Assembly: GCF_009720385.1 (NCBI RefSeq)
Contig: NZ_ML769302.1
Span: forward strand, 434,001-498,000
DNA: 64,000 nucleotides
From: Catellatospora vulcania
Lineage (GTDB): Bacteria; Actinomycetota; Actinomycetes; Mycobacteriales; Micromonosporaceae
Reading direction: 5' to 3'
Shown here: piece by piece, positions 1 to 8,162 of the stretch
How the letters are laid out: each line of letters opens with the position of its first letter
Position numbering within the stretch: position 1 is the stretch's first letter
The notes under the pieces: model-generated
Database searches by the model: none
Told to the model about the DNA's origin: nothing
What the model saw: only the letters and a program-made list of their open reading frames with translations
Translations under genes and position numbers: made by a program

Positions 1-452
1 ACGCGGCGGCGAACCTGCCCGCCGATCTGCGCCGCCGGTTCCGGCTGGAGCTGCCGGAGCGGCTCCCGCTGGCCTACGGGGACCGGGCCACCATCCCGAA
101 CGTGCTCACCGAGCTGGCCACCAACGCCGACAAGTACTCGGCCCGGGAGCAGACCGTGGTGCTGACCGCCGGCAACGACCGGCGCACGGTGTACTTCCAG
201 GTACTCGATCGGGGGATAGGAATCGCCCACGAACAGGTCCACCAGGTGTTCGAGCGGTTCTGGCAGGCGGACAGCGGCGACGGACGGCGGTACGGTGGTG
301 CCGGTCTGGGTCTTTATCTCGTCCGAAAGACTATTGAACGACAAAACGGATGGGTGTCCTTACGTCCCCGGGATGGGGGAGGTACGGTCGCAGAGGTACG
401 GCTGCCGCGAGGTGACGTGAAGAGGGATGCGCACGCATCCGGGGAGGCATGA
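1..452 (+). CDS. Sensor histidine kinase, C-terminal ATPase part (5' truncated)
   Basis: The frame is already open at the window edge, so only the last ~149 residues are seen. They form a HATPase_c domain: an N box (ELATNADKYS), a G1 box (DRGIGI), an F-box-like FERFWQ stretch and a G2 box (GGAGLGLYLV). This is the ATP-binding half of a two-component or hybrid sensor kinase. The dimerisation and sensor regions lie upstream of the window. Its stop overlaps the next start as ATGA, so it is probably co-transcribed with the RsbW-like ATPase that follows. Signal and partner regulator are unknown. Confidence 0.85.
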   Translation, partial: AAANLPADLRRRFRLELPERLPLAYGDRATIPNVLTELATNADKYSAREQTVVLTAGNDRRTVYFQVLDRGIGIAHEQVHQVFERFWQADSGDGRRYGGAGLGLYLVRKTIERQNGWVSLRPRDGGGTVAEVRLPRGDVKRDAHASGEA

Positions 453-865
453 TCGTGTCGATGGCTGTCGCTGAGCGAGCCTGGTGCGTGGTGGTGCCCC
501 ATCACGCCCGCGGCGCACAGCAGGCGCGACACCGCCTCGCCGCCGCGCTCGCCGGAGCGGTCACGCCGAACCTGCTCGCCGATGTCGTCTCCGTCGCCGC
601 CGAGCTGGTCGGCAACGCGGTGCGCCACGCCGAGCCGCTCCCGGGCGGGGTGGTCCGGCTCGCCTGGCGGCTGCGTACCGTCGAATCCCGGCAGGTCATC
701 GAGGTCCGCGTCACCGACGGCGGCGCGCAGCAGCTGCCCCGCCCGCGCACCGCGGGCGCCGAGGACCCGGACGGCCGCGGCCTCACCATCGTCGATGCGC
801 TCGCCGACCGGTGGGGTGTCGAGCGGGACGGTCTCGGGCAGAGCGTCTGGGCGGAACTAAGCTGA
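449..865 (+). CDS. RsbW-like ATP-binding protein (HATPase_c_2)
   Basis: A 138-residue stand-alone GHKL ATPase of the anti-sigma/RsbW type common in actinomycetes. It shows an N box (ELVGNAVRHA, about residues 51-60), a G1 motif (VTDGG) and a G2 motif (GRGLTIV) near residue 110. Members of this family phosphorylate anti-anti-sigma factors or act in undefined signalling. The ATG overlaps the upstream kinase stop by 4 nt, which suggests translational coupling and a shared signalling function. No sigma factor or STAS-domain partner is adjacent, so the target is not known. Confidence 0.8.
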   Translation: MIVSMAVAERAWCVVVPHHARGAQQARHRLAAALAGAVTPNLLADVVSVAAELVGNAVRHAEPLPGGVVRLAWRLRTVESRQVIEVRVTDGGAQQLPRPRTAGAEDPDGRGLTIVDALADRWGVERDGLGQSVWAELS

Positions 866-979
866 CCCGGTGACCCGCGCCGGCCACTGTCGAGGAGCGT
901 CTCCCGCGCCTCGGCGGGGCTGCGACGAGCGGAGCTGAGAAACAGCCGCGAGCAGGCCATGGGCCTCGGACACGGCTGT

Positions 980-1000
980 GACGAGCGCAGCGAGGAGCAG
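980..1000 (+). repeat. Start-proximal RBS module, copy 1
   Basis: GACGAGCGCAGCGAGGAG begins here and its GAGGAG end sits 5 nt before the GTG at 1003. Near-identical modules precede DUF6457 (15028-15048), moeA (42518-42539) and crcB (48279-48300). A degenerate copy, GACGAGCGGAGCTGAG, lies just upstream at 924-939. Confidence 0.7.
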
Positions 1001-1002
1001 TT

Positions 1003-1878
1003 GTGAGTAAGAAGAACCGCCTGGACAAGAAGCAGGCGAAGCCGCCGAAGGTGCGCGACGTCTTCGTGGCCCGCCCGTTCGCCGGGCTGGCCGCCGAGAC
1101 CGAGCTGGTGGCGCTGCGCGAGCTGGTGCCCGCGGCGACCGCGCCGCTCACGCTGGCCCCGGAGTACGCCGAGAAGTACGGCGACCGCCAGGTCACCCTG
1201 GCCACCATCCTGCCGATGGCCTGGCCGGCGCTGACCAAGACGGACGGCCGGATCCTGCTCGGGCTGCAGCGGCACGAGCGCTCCGGCGACGTGAACCGCG
1301 ACCTGGCCGTGGCGCTGCTGTGCGCGCTCGAGGGCGAGCCCGGCGCGCCGGTGAACGTGCCCCCGCTGCCCGGCGAGGGTCCGCGCCTGGGCGACGTGCT
1401 GGTCGACGCACCGCTGGAGATCACGGTGCACGACGGCTTCGACTTCTGGCTCGACGCGGACCAGGAGCGTGACGCCGAGGTGTCGGCGTCGCTGGACGCC
1501 GCCAACGCCTCGGTCTACCCGACCGTGCGGATGGCGGCCGCGCCGGCCGCGTACTGGTGCCGGGTGCCGGAGAAGTCGCACGTGCGCTGGGTGCTGCCCG
1601 ACAGCGAGGACGTGGCGCTGAACGCGCTGGCCCGGCTGAGCGCGGCGGGCGAGCTGAAGCTCACGGAGGAGACCAAGTTCGCCGGCATGTTCCGGGCGCA
1701 CGGCCTGCTCGTGCCGGTGTGGGACCTGCCGTCGGCCCCGGAGGCCGGCTCGTGGGAGGAGTCGCTGGCCGCGGTCGCGGCGCGTTACGAAGCGGCGAAG
1801 GCTGCCGACGAACCGCTGACGCCGGACCAGCGCCGCGCCAAGCAGGGGCTGCTCGGTCGGCAGCTCACCCTGCGCTGA
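1003..1878 (+). CDS. DUF5926 family protein
   Basis: A 291-residue protein with a lysine-rich start (MSKKNRLDKKQAK) typical of the actinobacterial DUF5926 family, whose function is not established. It has no signal peptide or membrane segment, so it is likely cytoplasmic. The C-terminus carries a basic segment (DQRRAKQGLLGRQLTLR). GTG at 1003 is chosen because a GAGGAG sits 5 nt upstream within a repeated RBS module. It is followed by a hairpin and a ~280-nt gap, so it probably forms its own unit. Confidence 0.75.
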   Translation: MSKKNRLDKKQAKPPKVRDVFVARPFAGLAAETELVALRELVPAATAPLTLAPEYAEKYGDRQVTLATILPMAWPALTKTDGRILLGLQRHERSGDVNRDLAVALLCALEGEPGAPVNVPPLPGEGPRLGDVLVDAPLEITVHDGFDFWLDADQERDAEVSASLDAANASVYPTVRMAAAPAAYWCRVPEKSHVRWVLPDSEDVALNALARLSAAGELKLTEETKFAGMFRAHGLLVPVWDLPSAPEAGSWEESLAAVAARYEAAKAADEPLTPDQRRAKQGLLGRQLTLR

Positions 1879-1900
1879 CCTGCTCTTTCACGTACGTTTT

Positions 1901-1944
1901 GGGACGCCCGTGCTGCTCCGGCGGCACGGGCGCCGCCGTGTCCC
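1901..1944 (+). terminator. Hairpin after the DUF5926 gene
   Basis: Nested inverted repeat: an inner 8-bp stem GCCCGTGC/GCACGGGC (1906-1913 and 1924-1931) and an outer GGGAC/GTCCC. There is no T-tract after it, so it is a candidate terminator only. The rest of 1945-2159 holds the leader of the next gene. Confidence 0.45.
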
Positions 1945-2108
1945 ATGATGTGCTCACCGCACGGTCGCCGGGCACGTGAGAATCTCGTTTTCGCGTGATG
2001 GCAGACCTGCCGGATGAGCCCCAGGGAATGAAGCTGAATCGGACATTCACCCATTCATTCTTGCTGAGTGCCCGATTTGCCCCCTGACACATCGATGAAC
2101 GAACACGT

Positions 2109-2153
2109 ACGGTAAGGGACACCTAACTCAATGCGTGTCGTTCCACCCGGAGG
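2109..2153 (+). promoter_or_regulatory. Promoter -10 and RBS of the NERD-like gene
   Basis: A TACGGT hexamer at 2109-2114 could be the -10 box. A GGAGG at 2149-2153 lies 6 nt before the ATG at 2160 and fixes that start. Confidence 0.4.
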
Positions 2154-2159
2154 CACACC

Positions 2160-2900
2160 ATGACCGTCTACCCCGATCGTGCGCCCTTCATGCGCCCGAC
2201 CTTCGGACGCTCCCCGAGCCTGCCGGTGCCGTCAGGACCAGACACCGCCCCGCCGCCCGCCTCCCCGGTGGACTGGGCCCGCCGCCGCCGCGCCGACCGC
2301 GCAGTCCGGCGCATGTCCGCCGCCGAGGACCGGGCTGTGCACCGCCTCGGCCGCGACTGGCACGTCATCGAGTGGCCGCACGCGCTGCTCACCAGCAGCC
2401 AGGCACAGCAGGCCGGCACGGCCAAGCCTCAGCAGCCGTCCAACGCCGGTTTCCTCGCGATCGGGCCGGGCGGCATCTTCAGCGTCTCCCTCGCGCAGCA
2501 CGGGCGCAGCCGGGTGCTCATCGCCGGCGACGTGGTGCAGATCAGCGGCCGCCGGCCGCCGTACATCTCGCAGGCCCGGCGCGACGCCAAGCGCGCCTCC
2601 AAGGCCATCTCCGCCGCGATCGGCCAGGACATCAAGGTGTTCGCGGTGCTCGCATTCGTCGGCAGTGGACCGATCAGCGTCAACGGCCTGCCCAAGGAAT
2701 GCATCGTCACCTCGTACCGCGAGCTGGACAAGGTGCTCGACTCCACCGGGCGGCGGATCACCGGCACCACCGCCGAGAAGCTGTCCCAGGTGGCCCGCAA
2801 CCCCGCGATCTGGGTCAATCAGCCATACGGCGCGGGCAGCGGATACACCTGGCATCCGGAGGGTGCGACCCCCGGTGACAAGGGCACTGCGCGCGGGTAA
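2160..2900 (+). CDS. NERD-like (nuclease-related) domain protein
   Basis: 246 residues. A proline-rich, arginine-rich N-terminus (1-55) leads into a region resembling the NERD fold: GFLAIGPGGIFSVSL (about 95-109), then VVQISGRRPP and a following helix (ARRDAKRASKAISAA). In NERD proteins the strand after PGGIF usually carries the catalytic acidic/lysine residues. Here the strand reads SVSLAQHG, so nuclease activity is doubtful. ATG 2160 is preceded by GGAGG. The next gene starts 11 nt after the stop. Assignment rests on fold-like pattern, not on a catalytic signature. Confidence 0.55.
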   Translation: MTVYPDRAPFMRPTFGRSPSLPVPSGPDTAPPPASPVDWARRRRADRAVRRMSAAEDRAVHRLGRDWHVIEWPHALLTSSQAQQAGTAKPQQPSNAGFLAIGPGGIFSVSLAQHGRSRVLIAGDVVQISGRRPPYISQARRDAKRASKAISAAIGQDIKVFAVLAFVGSGPISVNGLPKECIVTSYRELDKVLDSTGRRITGTTAEKLSQVARNPAIWVNQPYGAGSGYTWHPEGATPGDKGTARG

Positions 2901-2903
2901 CGT
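2898..2903 (+). promoter_or_regulatory. Possible -10 box for a leaderless transcript (PAS-like gene)
   Basis: TAACGT, overlapping the upstream stop codon, lies 8 nt before the ATG at 2912. No Shine-Dalgarno sequence is visible for that ATG. Confidence 0.35.
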
Positions 2904-2911
2904 GAGCAGCG

Positions 2912-3340
2912 ATGACCCACATCGAGCTCTCCCTCTCCCCGTTGGAGCCGACCGCCGTCGACCCCCTGCGCAGCTGGTCGGTCCCGGTCTCCTCGGCCGA
3001 GGAGTCCTGTTTGGTCATCGACGCGAGTGGTGCCATCGTCGCCGCCTCGACGCCCTGGGTCCGGCTGCTGTCCGTGGAGCGCCCCAGCGAGCTGGCCGGG
3101 CAGGACGTGCTCGATGTGCTGTGCCTGATCGACTTCACCGCCGCCGGCAACGAGCTGGGTGAAGCAGAGCGCGAGCAGATCCCCCCACTGCTCGCGCTCA
3201 CCTCCAAGCGGCCCGCGCGCGGCCTGCTGCGGGTGCGCGCGCCCCAGGGCGCGCCCAGCCGCACCCTCGACGCCGTCGCCACGCCGCTGTGGCAGGGCGG
3301 TCAGGTCGTCGGGTCGCTCAGCTTCTTCGCCGCGGTATGA
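2912..3340 (+). CDS. PAS-like small sensor protein
   Basis: 142 residues with a single PAS-like fold. CLVIDASGAIVAASTPWVRLL (about residues 33-53) resembles the PAS core and LAGQDVLDVL follows it. A C-terminal beta segment (LDAVATPLWQGGQVVGSLSFF) completes the fold. There is no effector domain, so it may act as a stand-alone sensor or adaptor. No cofactor-binding residue can be identified. It sits between the NERD-like protein and a lipoprotein with no clear functional link. Confidence 0.55.
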   Translation: MTHIELSLSPLEPTAVDPLRSWSVPVSSAEESCLVIDASGAIVAASTPWVRLLSVERPSELAGQDVLDVLCLIDFTAAGNELGEAEREQIPPLLALTSKRPARGLLRVRAPQGAPSRTLDAVATPLWQGGQVVGSLSFFAAV

Positions 3341-3363
3341 CCACGGGTAGGGCGCACGCGCGC

Positions 3364-3369
3364 TAGTCT
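3364..3369 (+). promoter_or_regulatory. -10 box TAGTCT before the lipoprotein gene
   Basis: TAGTCT ends 8 nt before ATG 3378 and no Shine-Dalgarno sequence is present, consistent with a leaderless or nearly leaderless mRNA. Confidence 0.45.
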
Positions 3370-3377
3370 CGTTGCCC

Positions 3378-3893
3378 ATGCCCCTGCGTCCAACCCGTCC
3401 GTCCAACCCGGCCCTCCCGCTCGCCACCGCGTGCCTGGTCGGCGCGGCTCTGCTCAGCGGTTGCGGGGTGCCACCCGAGCTGCAGCCCAAGCCCGGCGGC
3501 ACCGTGCCGCAGCCGTCGGTGTCACCCAGTGCGGTGACGCTGCCGCCCAGCTTCAGCCTGCCGCCGTCGGCCCCGCCGAGCAGCCCCGGCCCGTTCCCCG
3601 AGCTGACCGTCACCGACTGCCAGGGCCGCCCCACCGGCGACCAGATCATCGCCGCCGTGCGCCGCAAGTCCTCGATCCTGCCGAGTTCGGGCACGGTCAC
3701 CGTCACGAAGCCGCCGGTCTGCGCCGGAACGTGGCAGTACACCGTGCTCACCGCACCCGGCCGCGAGCCGCTGCAGGTCATCACCAAGGGCGCGCCCGCC
3801 GCGCTGGACATGGTCACCGCGGGCACCGACATCTGCACCGTCGAGGTGCGCAACTTCGCCCCACCCGGCATCCGCATCGCGGCGGGCTGTTGA
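3378..3893 (+). CDS. Putative lipoprotein, proline-rich
   Basis: 171 residues. A type II signal peptide ends in the lipobox LLSGC, with the acylated cysteine at residue 29. It is followed by a proline/serine-rich linker (about 30-75) and a ~95-residue domain (ELTVTDCQGRPTGDQIIAAVRRK and onward) containing three further cysteines. It is presumably anchored outside the membrane. The family is not recognised. ATG 3378 is preferred over the in-frame TTG at 3372 because of the -10 box spacing. The next gene, pheA, has its own promoter. Confidence 0.7.
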   Translation: MPLRPTRPSNPALPLATACLVGAALLSGCGVPPELQPKPGGTVPQPSVSPSAVTLPPSFSLPPSAPPSSPGPFPELTVTDCQGRPTGDQIIAAVRRKSSILPSSGTVTVTKPPVCAGTWQYTVLTAPGREPLQVITKGAPAALDMVTAGTDICTVEVRNFAPPGIRIAAGC

Positions 3894-3904
3894 GCGGCCA
3901 CCAG

Positions 3905-3910
3905 TAGGCT
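3905..3910 (+). promoter_or_regulatory. -10 box TAGGCT of pheA, leaderless arrangement
   Basis: TAGGCT, then six bases, then ATG 3917: transcription would start at or next to the A of the start codon. No Shine-Dalgarno sequence precedes the ATG. Confidence 0.6.
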
Positions 3911-3916
3911 GGGCGC

Positions 3917-4873
3917 ATGCCTGGAGTTCCGCCCACCCGCTTCGTCTATCTCGGCCCGGAAAGCACCTTCGCCGAGCAGGCACTGCTCACCATCCCGGCG
4001 GCCGAGCGGGGCATCCGCACGCCCGCCCGCAGCGTGCCCGAGGCCCTGGAGGCCGTGCGGGCCGGCGACGCCGACGCGGCGCTGGTCCCGTGGGAGAACT
4101 CGATCGGCGGCGCCGTCGGCGTGACCCTGGACGAGCTGGTCGACGGCGACCCGCTGGTGATCACTCGCGAGGTGGTCATCCCGGTGGAGTTCGTGCTCGC
4201 CGCCCGATCCGCCACCGCGCTGGCCGACGTGCGGTCGATCGCGGCGCATCCGCAGGCGTCCACCCAGTGCCGCGGCTGGCTGCGGACGTACGCGCCGGAC
4301 GCGACGGTGGTCGACGTGCTGTCGAACGGGGCCGCCGCGGCGGGGGTGGCCGCGGGTGACTTCGACGCCGCGATCTGCGCGCCGATCGCCATCCAGCGGT
4401 TCGGCCTGCGCCGGCTCGCCGACAAGATCGCCGATCACCCGGACGCCGCGACGCGCTTCGTGCTGCTGTCGCGGCCGGGCACGCCGCCGGAGCCGACCGG
4501 CAACGACCTCACCTCGCTGGCCGTCTGGATCTCCCACGACCGGGTCGGGGCGCTGCTCGCCGTCCTCACCGAGCTGGCCGTACGCGGGGTGAACCTGACC
4601 CGGATCGAGTCCCGCCCCACCGGCGAGCGGCTCGGCCGGTACGTCTTCTTCCTCGACTGCACCGGCCACGTCGCCGAGGCGCGGGTCGGCGAGGCGCTGC
4701 AGGGCCTGCGGCGCATCTGCGCCGGGGTGCGCTTCCTCGGCTCGTACCCCCGGGCGGGCCTGCCGGGCGGTGCGCCGGAGCGACCGGTGCCACCGCCGGC
4801 GGGGCTGTCCGACCCGGACTACACCGACGCCGCCGCCTGGCTGGGCCGGCTGCGCCGGGGCGAGCTGTCCTGA
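3917..4873 (+). CDS. pheA: Prephenate dehydratase
   Basis: 318 residues, the normal monofunctional PheA length. It converts prephenate to phenylpyruvate in phenylalanine synthesis. The N-terminal dehydratase domain opens with YLGPESTFAEQAL. The signature TRF appears in AATRFVLLSR near residue 180. A C-terminal ACT domain (about 200-285: LAVWISHDRVGALLAVL, then GVNLTRIESRP) would bind phenylalanine for feedback control. There is no chorismate mutase fusion. The promoter suggests a leaderless mRNA, and a small zincin follows after 3 nt, so the two are probably co-transcribed. Confidence 0.93.
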   Translation: MPGVPPTRFVYLGPESTFAEQALLTIPAAERGIRTPARSVPEALEAVRAGDADAALVPWENSIGGAVGVTLDELVDGDPLVITREVVIPVEFVLAARSATALADVRSIAAHPQASTQCRGWLRTYAPDATVVDVLSNGAAAAGVAAGDFDAAICAPIAIQRFGLRRLADKIADHPDAATRFVLLSRPGTPPEPTGNDLTSLAVWISHDRVGALLAVLTELAVRGVNLTRIESRPTGERLGRYVFFLDCTGHVAEARVGEALQGLRRICAGVRFLGSYPRAGLPGGAPERPVPPPAGLSDPDYTDAAAWLGRLRRGELS

Positions 4874-4876
4874 CCC

Positions 4877-5230
4877 ATGCCCGTCGAGATGAGCCGGGAA
4901 CGCTTCGAGGAGCTGGTCGCCGACGCCCTCGACGAGGTCCCGCAGGAGCTGCTCAACCTGATGCGCAACGTCGTCATCCTGGTGGAGGACGAGTCACCGG
5001 CCGGTGAGCCCGAGCTGCTCGGCCTGTACGAGGGCCACGCGCTCACCGACCGCGGCTGGGACTACGCCGGGGTGCTGCCCGACCGGATCACCATCTACCG
5101 GAACCCGATCCTGCGCATCTGCGACACCGACGACGACGTCGTCGAGGAGGTCGCGGTCACCGTGGTGCACGAGATCGCGCACCACTTCGGCATCGACGAC
5201 CACCGCCTGCACGACCTGGGTTGGGGCTGA
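4877..5230 (+). CDS. Minimal zincin metallopeptidase (DUF1025/MMP-like)
   Basis: 117 residues with HEIAHHFGIDD at residues 98-108, fitting HExxHxxGxxD: His98, Glu99 and His102 plus a third ligand Asp107. This matches the short metallopeptidase family found beside pheA and serS in many actinomycetes. Its substrate is unknown. No signal peptide is seen, so it is cytoplasmic. Its ATG lies 3 nt after the pheA stop, consistent with an operon. Confidence 0.8.
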   Translation: MPVEMSRERFEELVADALDEVPQELLNLMRNVVILVEDESPAGEPELLGLYEGHALTDRGWDYAGVLPDRITIYRNPILRICDTDDDVVEEVAVTVVHEIAHHFGIDDHRLHDLGWG

Positions 5231-5320
5231 CGGCCGGCATACCCCCGTGGTTTCCCGGATCTTCACCCTGACCTTTGCCACTGAGTCACTAACACGACGT
5301 TCTTTCTTGTGCAGGTCAAC

Positions 5321-5358
5321 TACGCTCGGTGCGTTTCTCCGCCCCCGTTCTATGGAGG
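5321..5358 (+). promoter_or_regulatory. -10 box and strong RBS of the AIM24-family gene
   Basis: TACGCT at 5321-5326 is a candidate -10. GGAGG at 5354-5358 is 8 nt before ATG 5367 and decides that start over the in-frame ATG at 5352. Confidence 0.5.
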
Positions 5359-5366
5359 ATGACGAC

Positions 5367-6104
5367 ATGCAGAGCGCACTCTTCGCTGCCGAGAACCTGG
5401 AGAAGGAGTCCACGACTCCTGGTCTGACGCTGCAGAACTCGAAGATGCTGAAGATCGAGCTTAACGGCGAGGTCATGGCGCGTACCGGCGCGATGGTTGC
5501 CTACCAGGGCCAGGTGCAGTTCCAGGCGCTCGGTTCCGGTGGCGCCGCCAAGTGGCTCAAGAGCAAGATCACCGGTGAGGGTGTGCCGCTGATGAAGCTG
5601 ACCGGCCGGGGTGACGTGTTCCTGGCCGACCGGGCCGCGGACGTGCACCTGATCGACCTGGGTCCCGGCGACGCCCTCAGCGTCAACGGCACCAACGTGC
5701 TGGCCTTCGAGTCGACGCTGAACTACGACATCAAGATGGTCCAGGGCATGGGCATGTTCTCCGCGGCCGGCCTGTTCAACTGCGTCTTCTCGGGCCAGGG
5801 CCGGATCGCCATCACCACCAAGGGCACCCCGGTCGTGCTGACCGTGGACGCGCCCACCTACGCCGACCCCCAGGCGGCGATCTGCTGGTCGGCGAACCTG
5901 CAGACCGGCTACCACCGCGCCGAGCAGCTGGGCATCGGCACCCTGCTGGGCCGCAGCACCGGCGAGGCCTTCACGATGAGCTTCCAGGGCCAGGGCTTCG
6001 TCGTGGTGCAGCCCTCCGAGGAGCCCCCGGCGGGCATCGCGGGCGGCACCGGCGGCGGCCAGCAGCAGCAGGGCGGCCTGCTGGGCGGCCTGCTCGGTCA
6101 GTGA
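5367..6104 (+). CDS. AIM24 family protein
   Basis: 245 residues. It has the beta-rich AIM24/TRAP-like fold: repeated short strands with LKIELNGEVMARTGAMVAYQ near the start and GEAFTMSFQGQGFVVVQPS near residues 205-224. The tail is a low-complexity Gly/Gln stretch (GGTGGGQQQQGG) ending LLGGLLGQ. Bacterial AIM24 proteins have no firm function; TerD-like or envelope roles have been suggested. There is no signal peptide. ATG 5367 is supported by GGAGG 8 nt upstream. A rho-independent terminator follows, so it is probably monocistronic. Confidence 0.8.
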   Translation: MQSALFAAENLEKESTTPGLTLQNSKMLKIELNGEVMARTGAMVAYQGQVQFQALGSGGAAKWLKSKITGEGVPLMKLTGRGDVFLADRAADVHLIDLGPGDALSVNGTNVLAFESTLNYDIKMVQGMGMFSAAGLFNCVFSGQGRIAITTKGTPVVLTVDAPTYADPQAAICWSANLQTGYHRAEQLGIGTLLGRSTGEAFTMSFQGQGFVVVQPSEEPPAGIAGGTGGGQQQQGGLLGGLLGQ

Positions 6105-6128
6105 CCCGGCCGGCGGTCTCGGGTCAGT

Positions 6129-6163
6129 AGCAGGCTCCTCCCTCGTGGAGGGGCCTGCTTTTT
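6129..6163 (+). terminator. Rho-independent terminator after the AIM24 gene
   Basis: A 13-bp stem with one G-U pair (6129-6141 and 6147-6159), a 5-nt loop and then five T residues (6159-6163). Confidence 0.85.
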
Positions 6164-6176
6164 CATCTCTGCGTGG

Positions 6177-6182
6177 CATGAT
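6177..6182 (+). promoter_or_regulatory. Possible -10 box CATGAT, leaderless arrangement
   Basis: CATGAT ends 6 nt before ATG 6189, the same geometry as at pheA and moaA. Confidence 0.35.
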
Positions 6183-6188
6183 TCGCCC

Positions 6189-6848
6189 ATGTCCGAGGAA
6201 CTCGATGTGATGGAGTTCGGCCCGGCCACGGCCCCGGCGGAACGGCGTCGTCCCAGCTGGCGTGCGATGTCGACGGACTCCCGGTTGACGACGGGCCTGG
6301 TCGTGCTCGGCGGTGCGGCGGCGATCGCGTCGCTGGTGGGCGAGTGGCAGATCATCGACACCACCCGGTCCGGCGACGAGTACTTCGCCAGCATCCCGCA
6401 GGTGACCAGCTCGGTGTGGACGACGACCGGCGGCACGCCGTACCTCAGCGGGCTGATGCTGCTGGGCGCGGCGACCGCGGTGGCGCTGCTCGGCCCGGTC
6501 GCGGCGCGGGCGGTCGCTCGGATGGCGGCGCTCGGCACCGCCGCCGTGCTGGTCGTGGTGCTCGCCGCCACGGCGAGTGTGCTGAGTTCGACCGACGAGC
6601 TGCCGCGCGTGTTCGGCGGGTTCATGAACTCCGAACTGCTGGCGCGCTTCAGCTCCAGCCCCGGACGCGGCATGTGGGCGGCGCTGGTGGCGGTGACCCT
6701 GCTGGGGCTGGCCATGCTGTCCGCGCATCGCGGTGAGCCCGAGCCGTCGGCGGGCCGGCACGCTGCCGTCGAGGAGCCCGACGACTACGAGTCGGAAGAC
6801 ATCGAATTGACGGTCACCACCGCCGCGCCGTTCTTACGGCAATACTGA
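6189..6848 (+). CDS. Four-TM membrane protein, unknown function
   Basis: 219 residues. There are four predicted membrane helices: near residues 38-53, 86-102, 110-130 and 163-178 ([18 protein letters not shown]). An extracytoplasmic segment of ~35 residues lies between helices 1 and 2. The C-terminal ~45 residues are cytoplasmic and acidic ([13 protein letters not shown]). I do not recognise a family. It stands alone between a terminator and the serS promoter. Confidence 0.65.
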   Translation: MSEELDVMEFGPATAPAERRRPSWRAMSTDSRLTTGLVVLGGAAAIASLVGEWQIIDTTRSGDEYFASIPQVTSSVWTTTGGTPYLSGLMLLGAATAVALLGPVAARAVARMAALGTAAVLVVVLAATASVLSSTDELPRVFGGFMNSELLARFSSSPGRGMWAALVAVTLLGLAMLSAHRGEPEPSAGRHAAVEEPDDYESEDIELTVTTAAPFLRQY

Positions 6849-6872
6849 CGCGAAGCTCCGAACGCGGGCCGG

Positions 6873-6878
6873 TACGCT
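6873..6878 (+). promoter_or_regulatory. -10 box TACGCT of serS, leaderless arrangement
   Basis: TACGCT followed by 7 nt and then GTG 6886. No Shine-Dalgarno sequence is visible. Confidence 0.55.
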
Positions 6879-6885
6879 TTTCGAC

Positions 6886-8157
6886 GTGATTGATCTGCGT
6901 CTGCTCCGCGAGGACCCTGAAGCCGTACGAGCCAGCCAGCGCCTGCGCGGCGACTCCGTCGACAGCGTCGACGACCTGCTGCGCGCCGACGAGGCGAGGC
7001 GGTCCGCGGTGGCGTCCTTCGAGGCGCTGCGCGGCGAGCAGAAGCAGCTCGGCAAGCTGATGCCGAAGGCTACCGGGGACGAGAAGACCTCGCTGCTGGC
7101 CCGGACCAAGGACCTCGCCGCCGAGGTGAGGGCGGCCGAGGCCGCGGTCAACGAGGCTGAGCACGTGCTGCGGGCAGCCCAGTTCGCGATCGCGAACGTG
7201 GTGCAGGACGGCGCGCCCGGCGGCGGCGAGGACGACTACGTCGTGCTGCGCGAGGTCGGCGAGCGCCCGGTGTTCGACGACCCGCGCGACCACCTGGCCA
7301 TCGGCGAGCTGCTCGGCGCGATCGACACCGAGCGCGGCGCGAAGGTGTCGGGCGCGCGCTTCTACTACATGACCGGGGTGGGCGCGCTGCTGCAGCTCGG
7401 CCTGCTCCAGATGGGCCTGTGGCAGTCGGTGGAGGCCGGGTTCACCCCGATGATCCCGCCGGTGCTGGTCAAGCCGGAGTCGATGGAGGGCACCGGTTTC
7501 CTCGGCTCGCACGCCGCCGAGGTCTACCACCTGCCCGCCGACGACCTGTACCTGGTCGGCACGAGCGAGGTGCCGCTGGCGGCGTACCACAAGGACGAGA
7601 TCCTGAACCTGGCCGCCGGTCCGCAGCGCTACGCGGGCTGGTCGAGCTGCTTCCGCCGGGAGGCCGGCTCGTACGGCAAGGACACCCGCGGCATCATCCG
7701 GGTGCACCAGTTCGACAAGGTCGAGATGTTCTCGTACTGCGACCCGGCCGAGGCGGCCGAGGAGCACCTGCGCCTGCTGGCGTGGGAGGAGGAGATGCTC
7801 GGCAAGCTGGAGCTGGCGTACCGGGTGATCGACGTGGCCGCGGGCGACCTCGGCTCGTCGGCGGCCCGCAAGTTCGACTGCGAGGCCTGGCTGCCCACCC
7901 AGAACCGGTACATGGAGGTCACCTCGACCTCGAACTGCACCACGTTCCAGGCCCGGCGGCTGAACACCCGCTTCCGCGACGCCGACGGCCGGACCCAGAC
8001 CGCGGCGACGCTGAACGGCACGCTGGCCACCACCCGCATGCTCGTGGCGCTCCTGGAGCAGCACCAGCAGCCCGACGGCTCGGTGCGGGTGCCCAAGGCG
8101 CTGCAGCCGTTCGTGGGCGGCCGCGACGTGCTGGAGCCCGTCAAGGCAGGGTCCTGA
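6886..8157 (+). CDS. serS: Seryl-tRNA synthetase
   Basis: 423 residues, full length. It charges tRNA-Ser with serine. An N-terminal coiled-coil tRNA-binding arm covers about residues 30-100. The class II catalytic core includes [20 protein letters not shown] (motif 2, about 246-265) and the motif 3 region [19 protein letters not shown] near the C-terminus. The GTG start is supported by a TACGCT -10 box 7 nt upstream. A HAD phosphatase gene begins 5 nt after the stop, probably in the same transcript. Confidence 0.96.
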   Translation: MIDLRLLREDPEAVRASQRLRGDSVDSVDDLLRADEARRSAVASFEALRGEQKQLGKLMPKATGDEKTSLLARTKDLAAEVRAAEAAVNEAEHVLRAAQFAIANVVQDGAPGGGEDDYVVLREVGERPVFDDPRDHLAIGELLGAIDTERGAKVSGARFYYMTGVGALLQLGLLQMGLWQSVEAGFTPMIPPVLVKPESMEGTGFLGSHAAEVYHLPADDLYLVGTSEVPLAAYHKDEILNLAAGPQRYAGWSSCFRREAGSYGKDTRGIIRVHQFDKVEMFSYCDPAEAAEEHLRLLAWEEEMLGKLELAYRVIDVAAGDLGSSAARKFDCEAWLPTQNRYMEVTSTSNCTTFQARRLNTRFRDADGRTQTAATLNGTLATTRMLVALLEQHQQPDGSVRVPKALQPFVGGRDVLEPVKAGS

Positions 8158-8162
8158 ACGGC

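Noticed and set aside
2819-4669. Long open frame on the minus strand (about 616 codons) opposite pheA and neighbours
   Set aside because: It is a GC-skew shadow: composition is low complexity, there is no RBS, and the plus-strand genes are clearly real.
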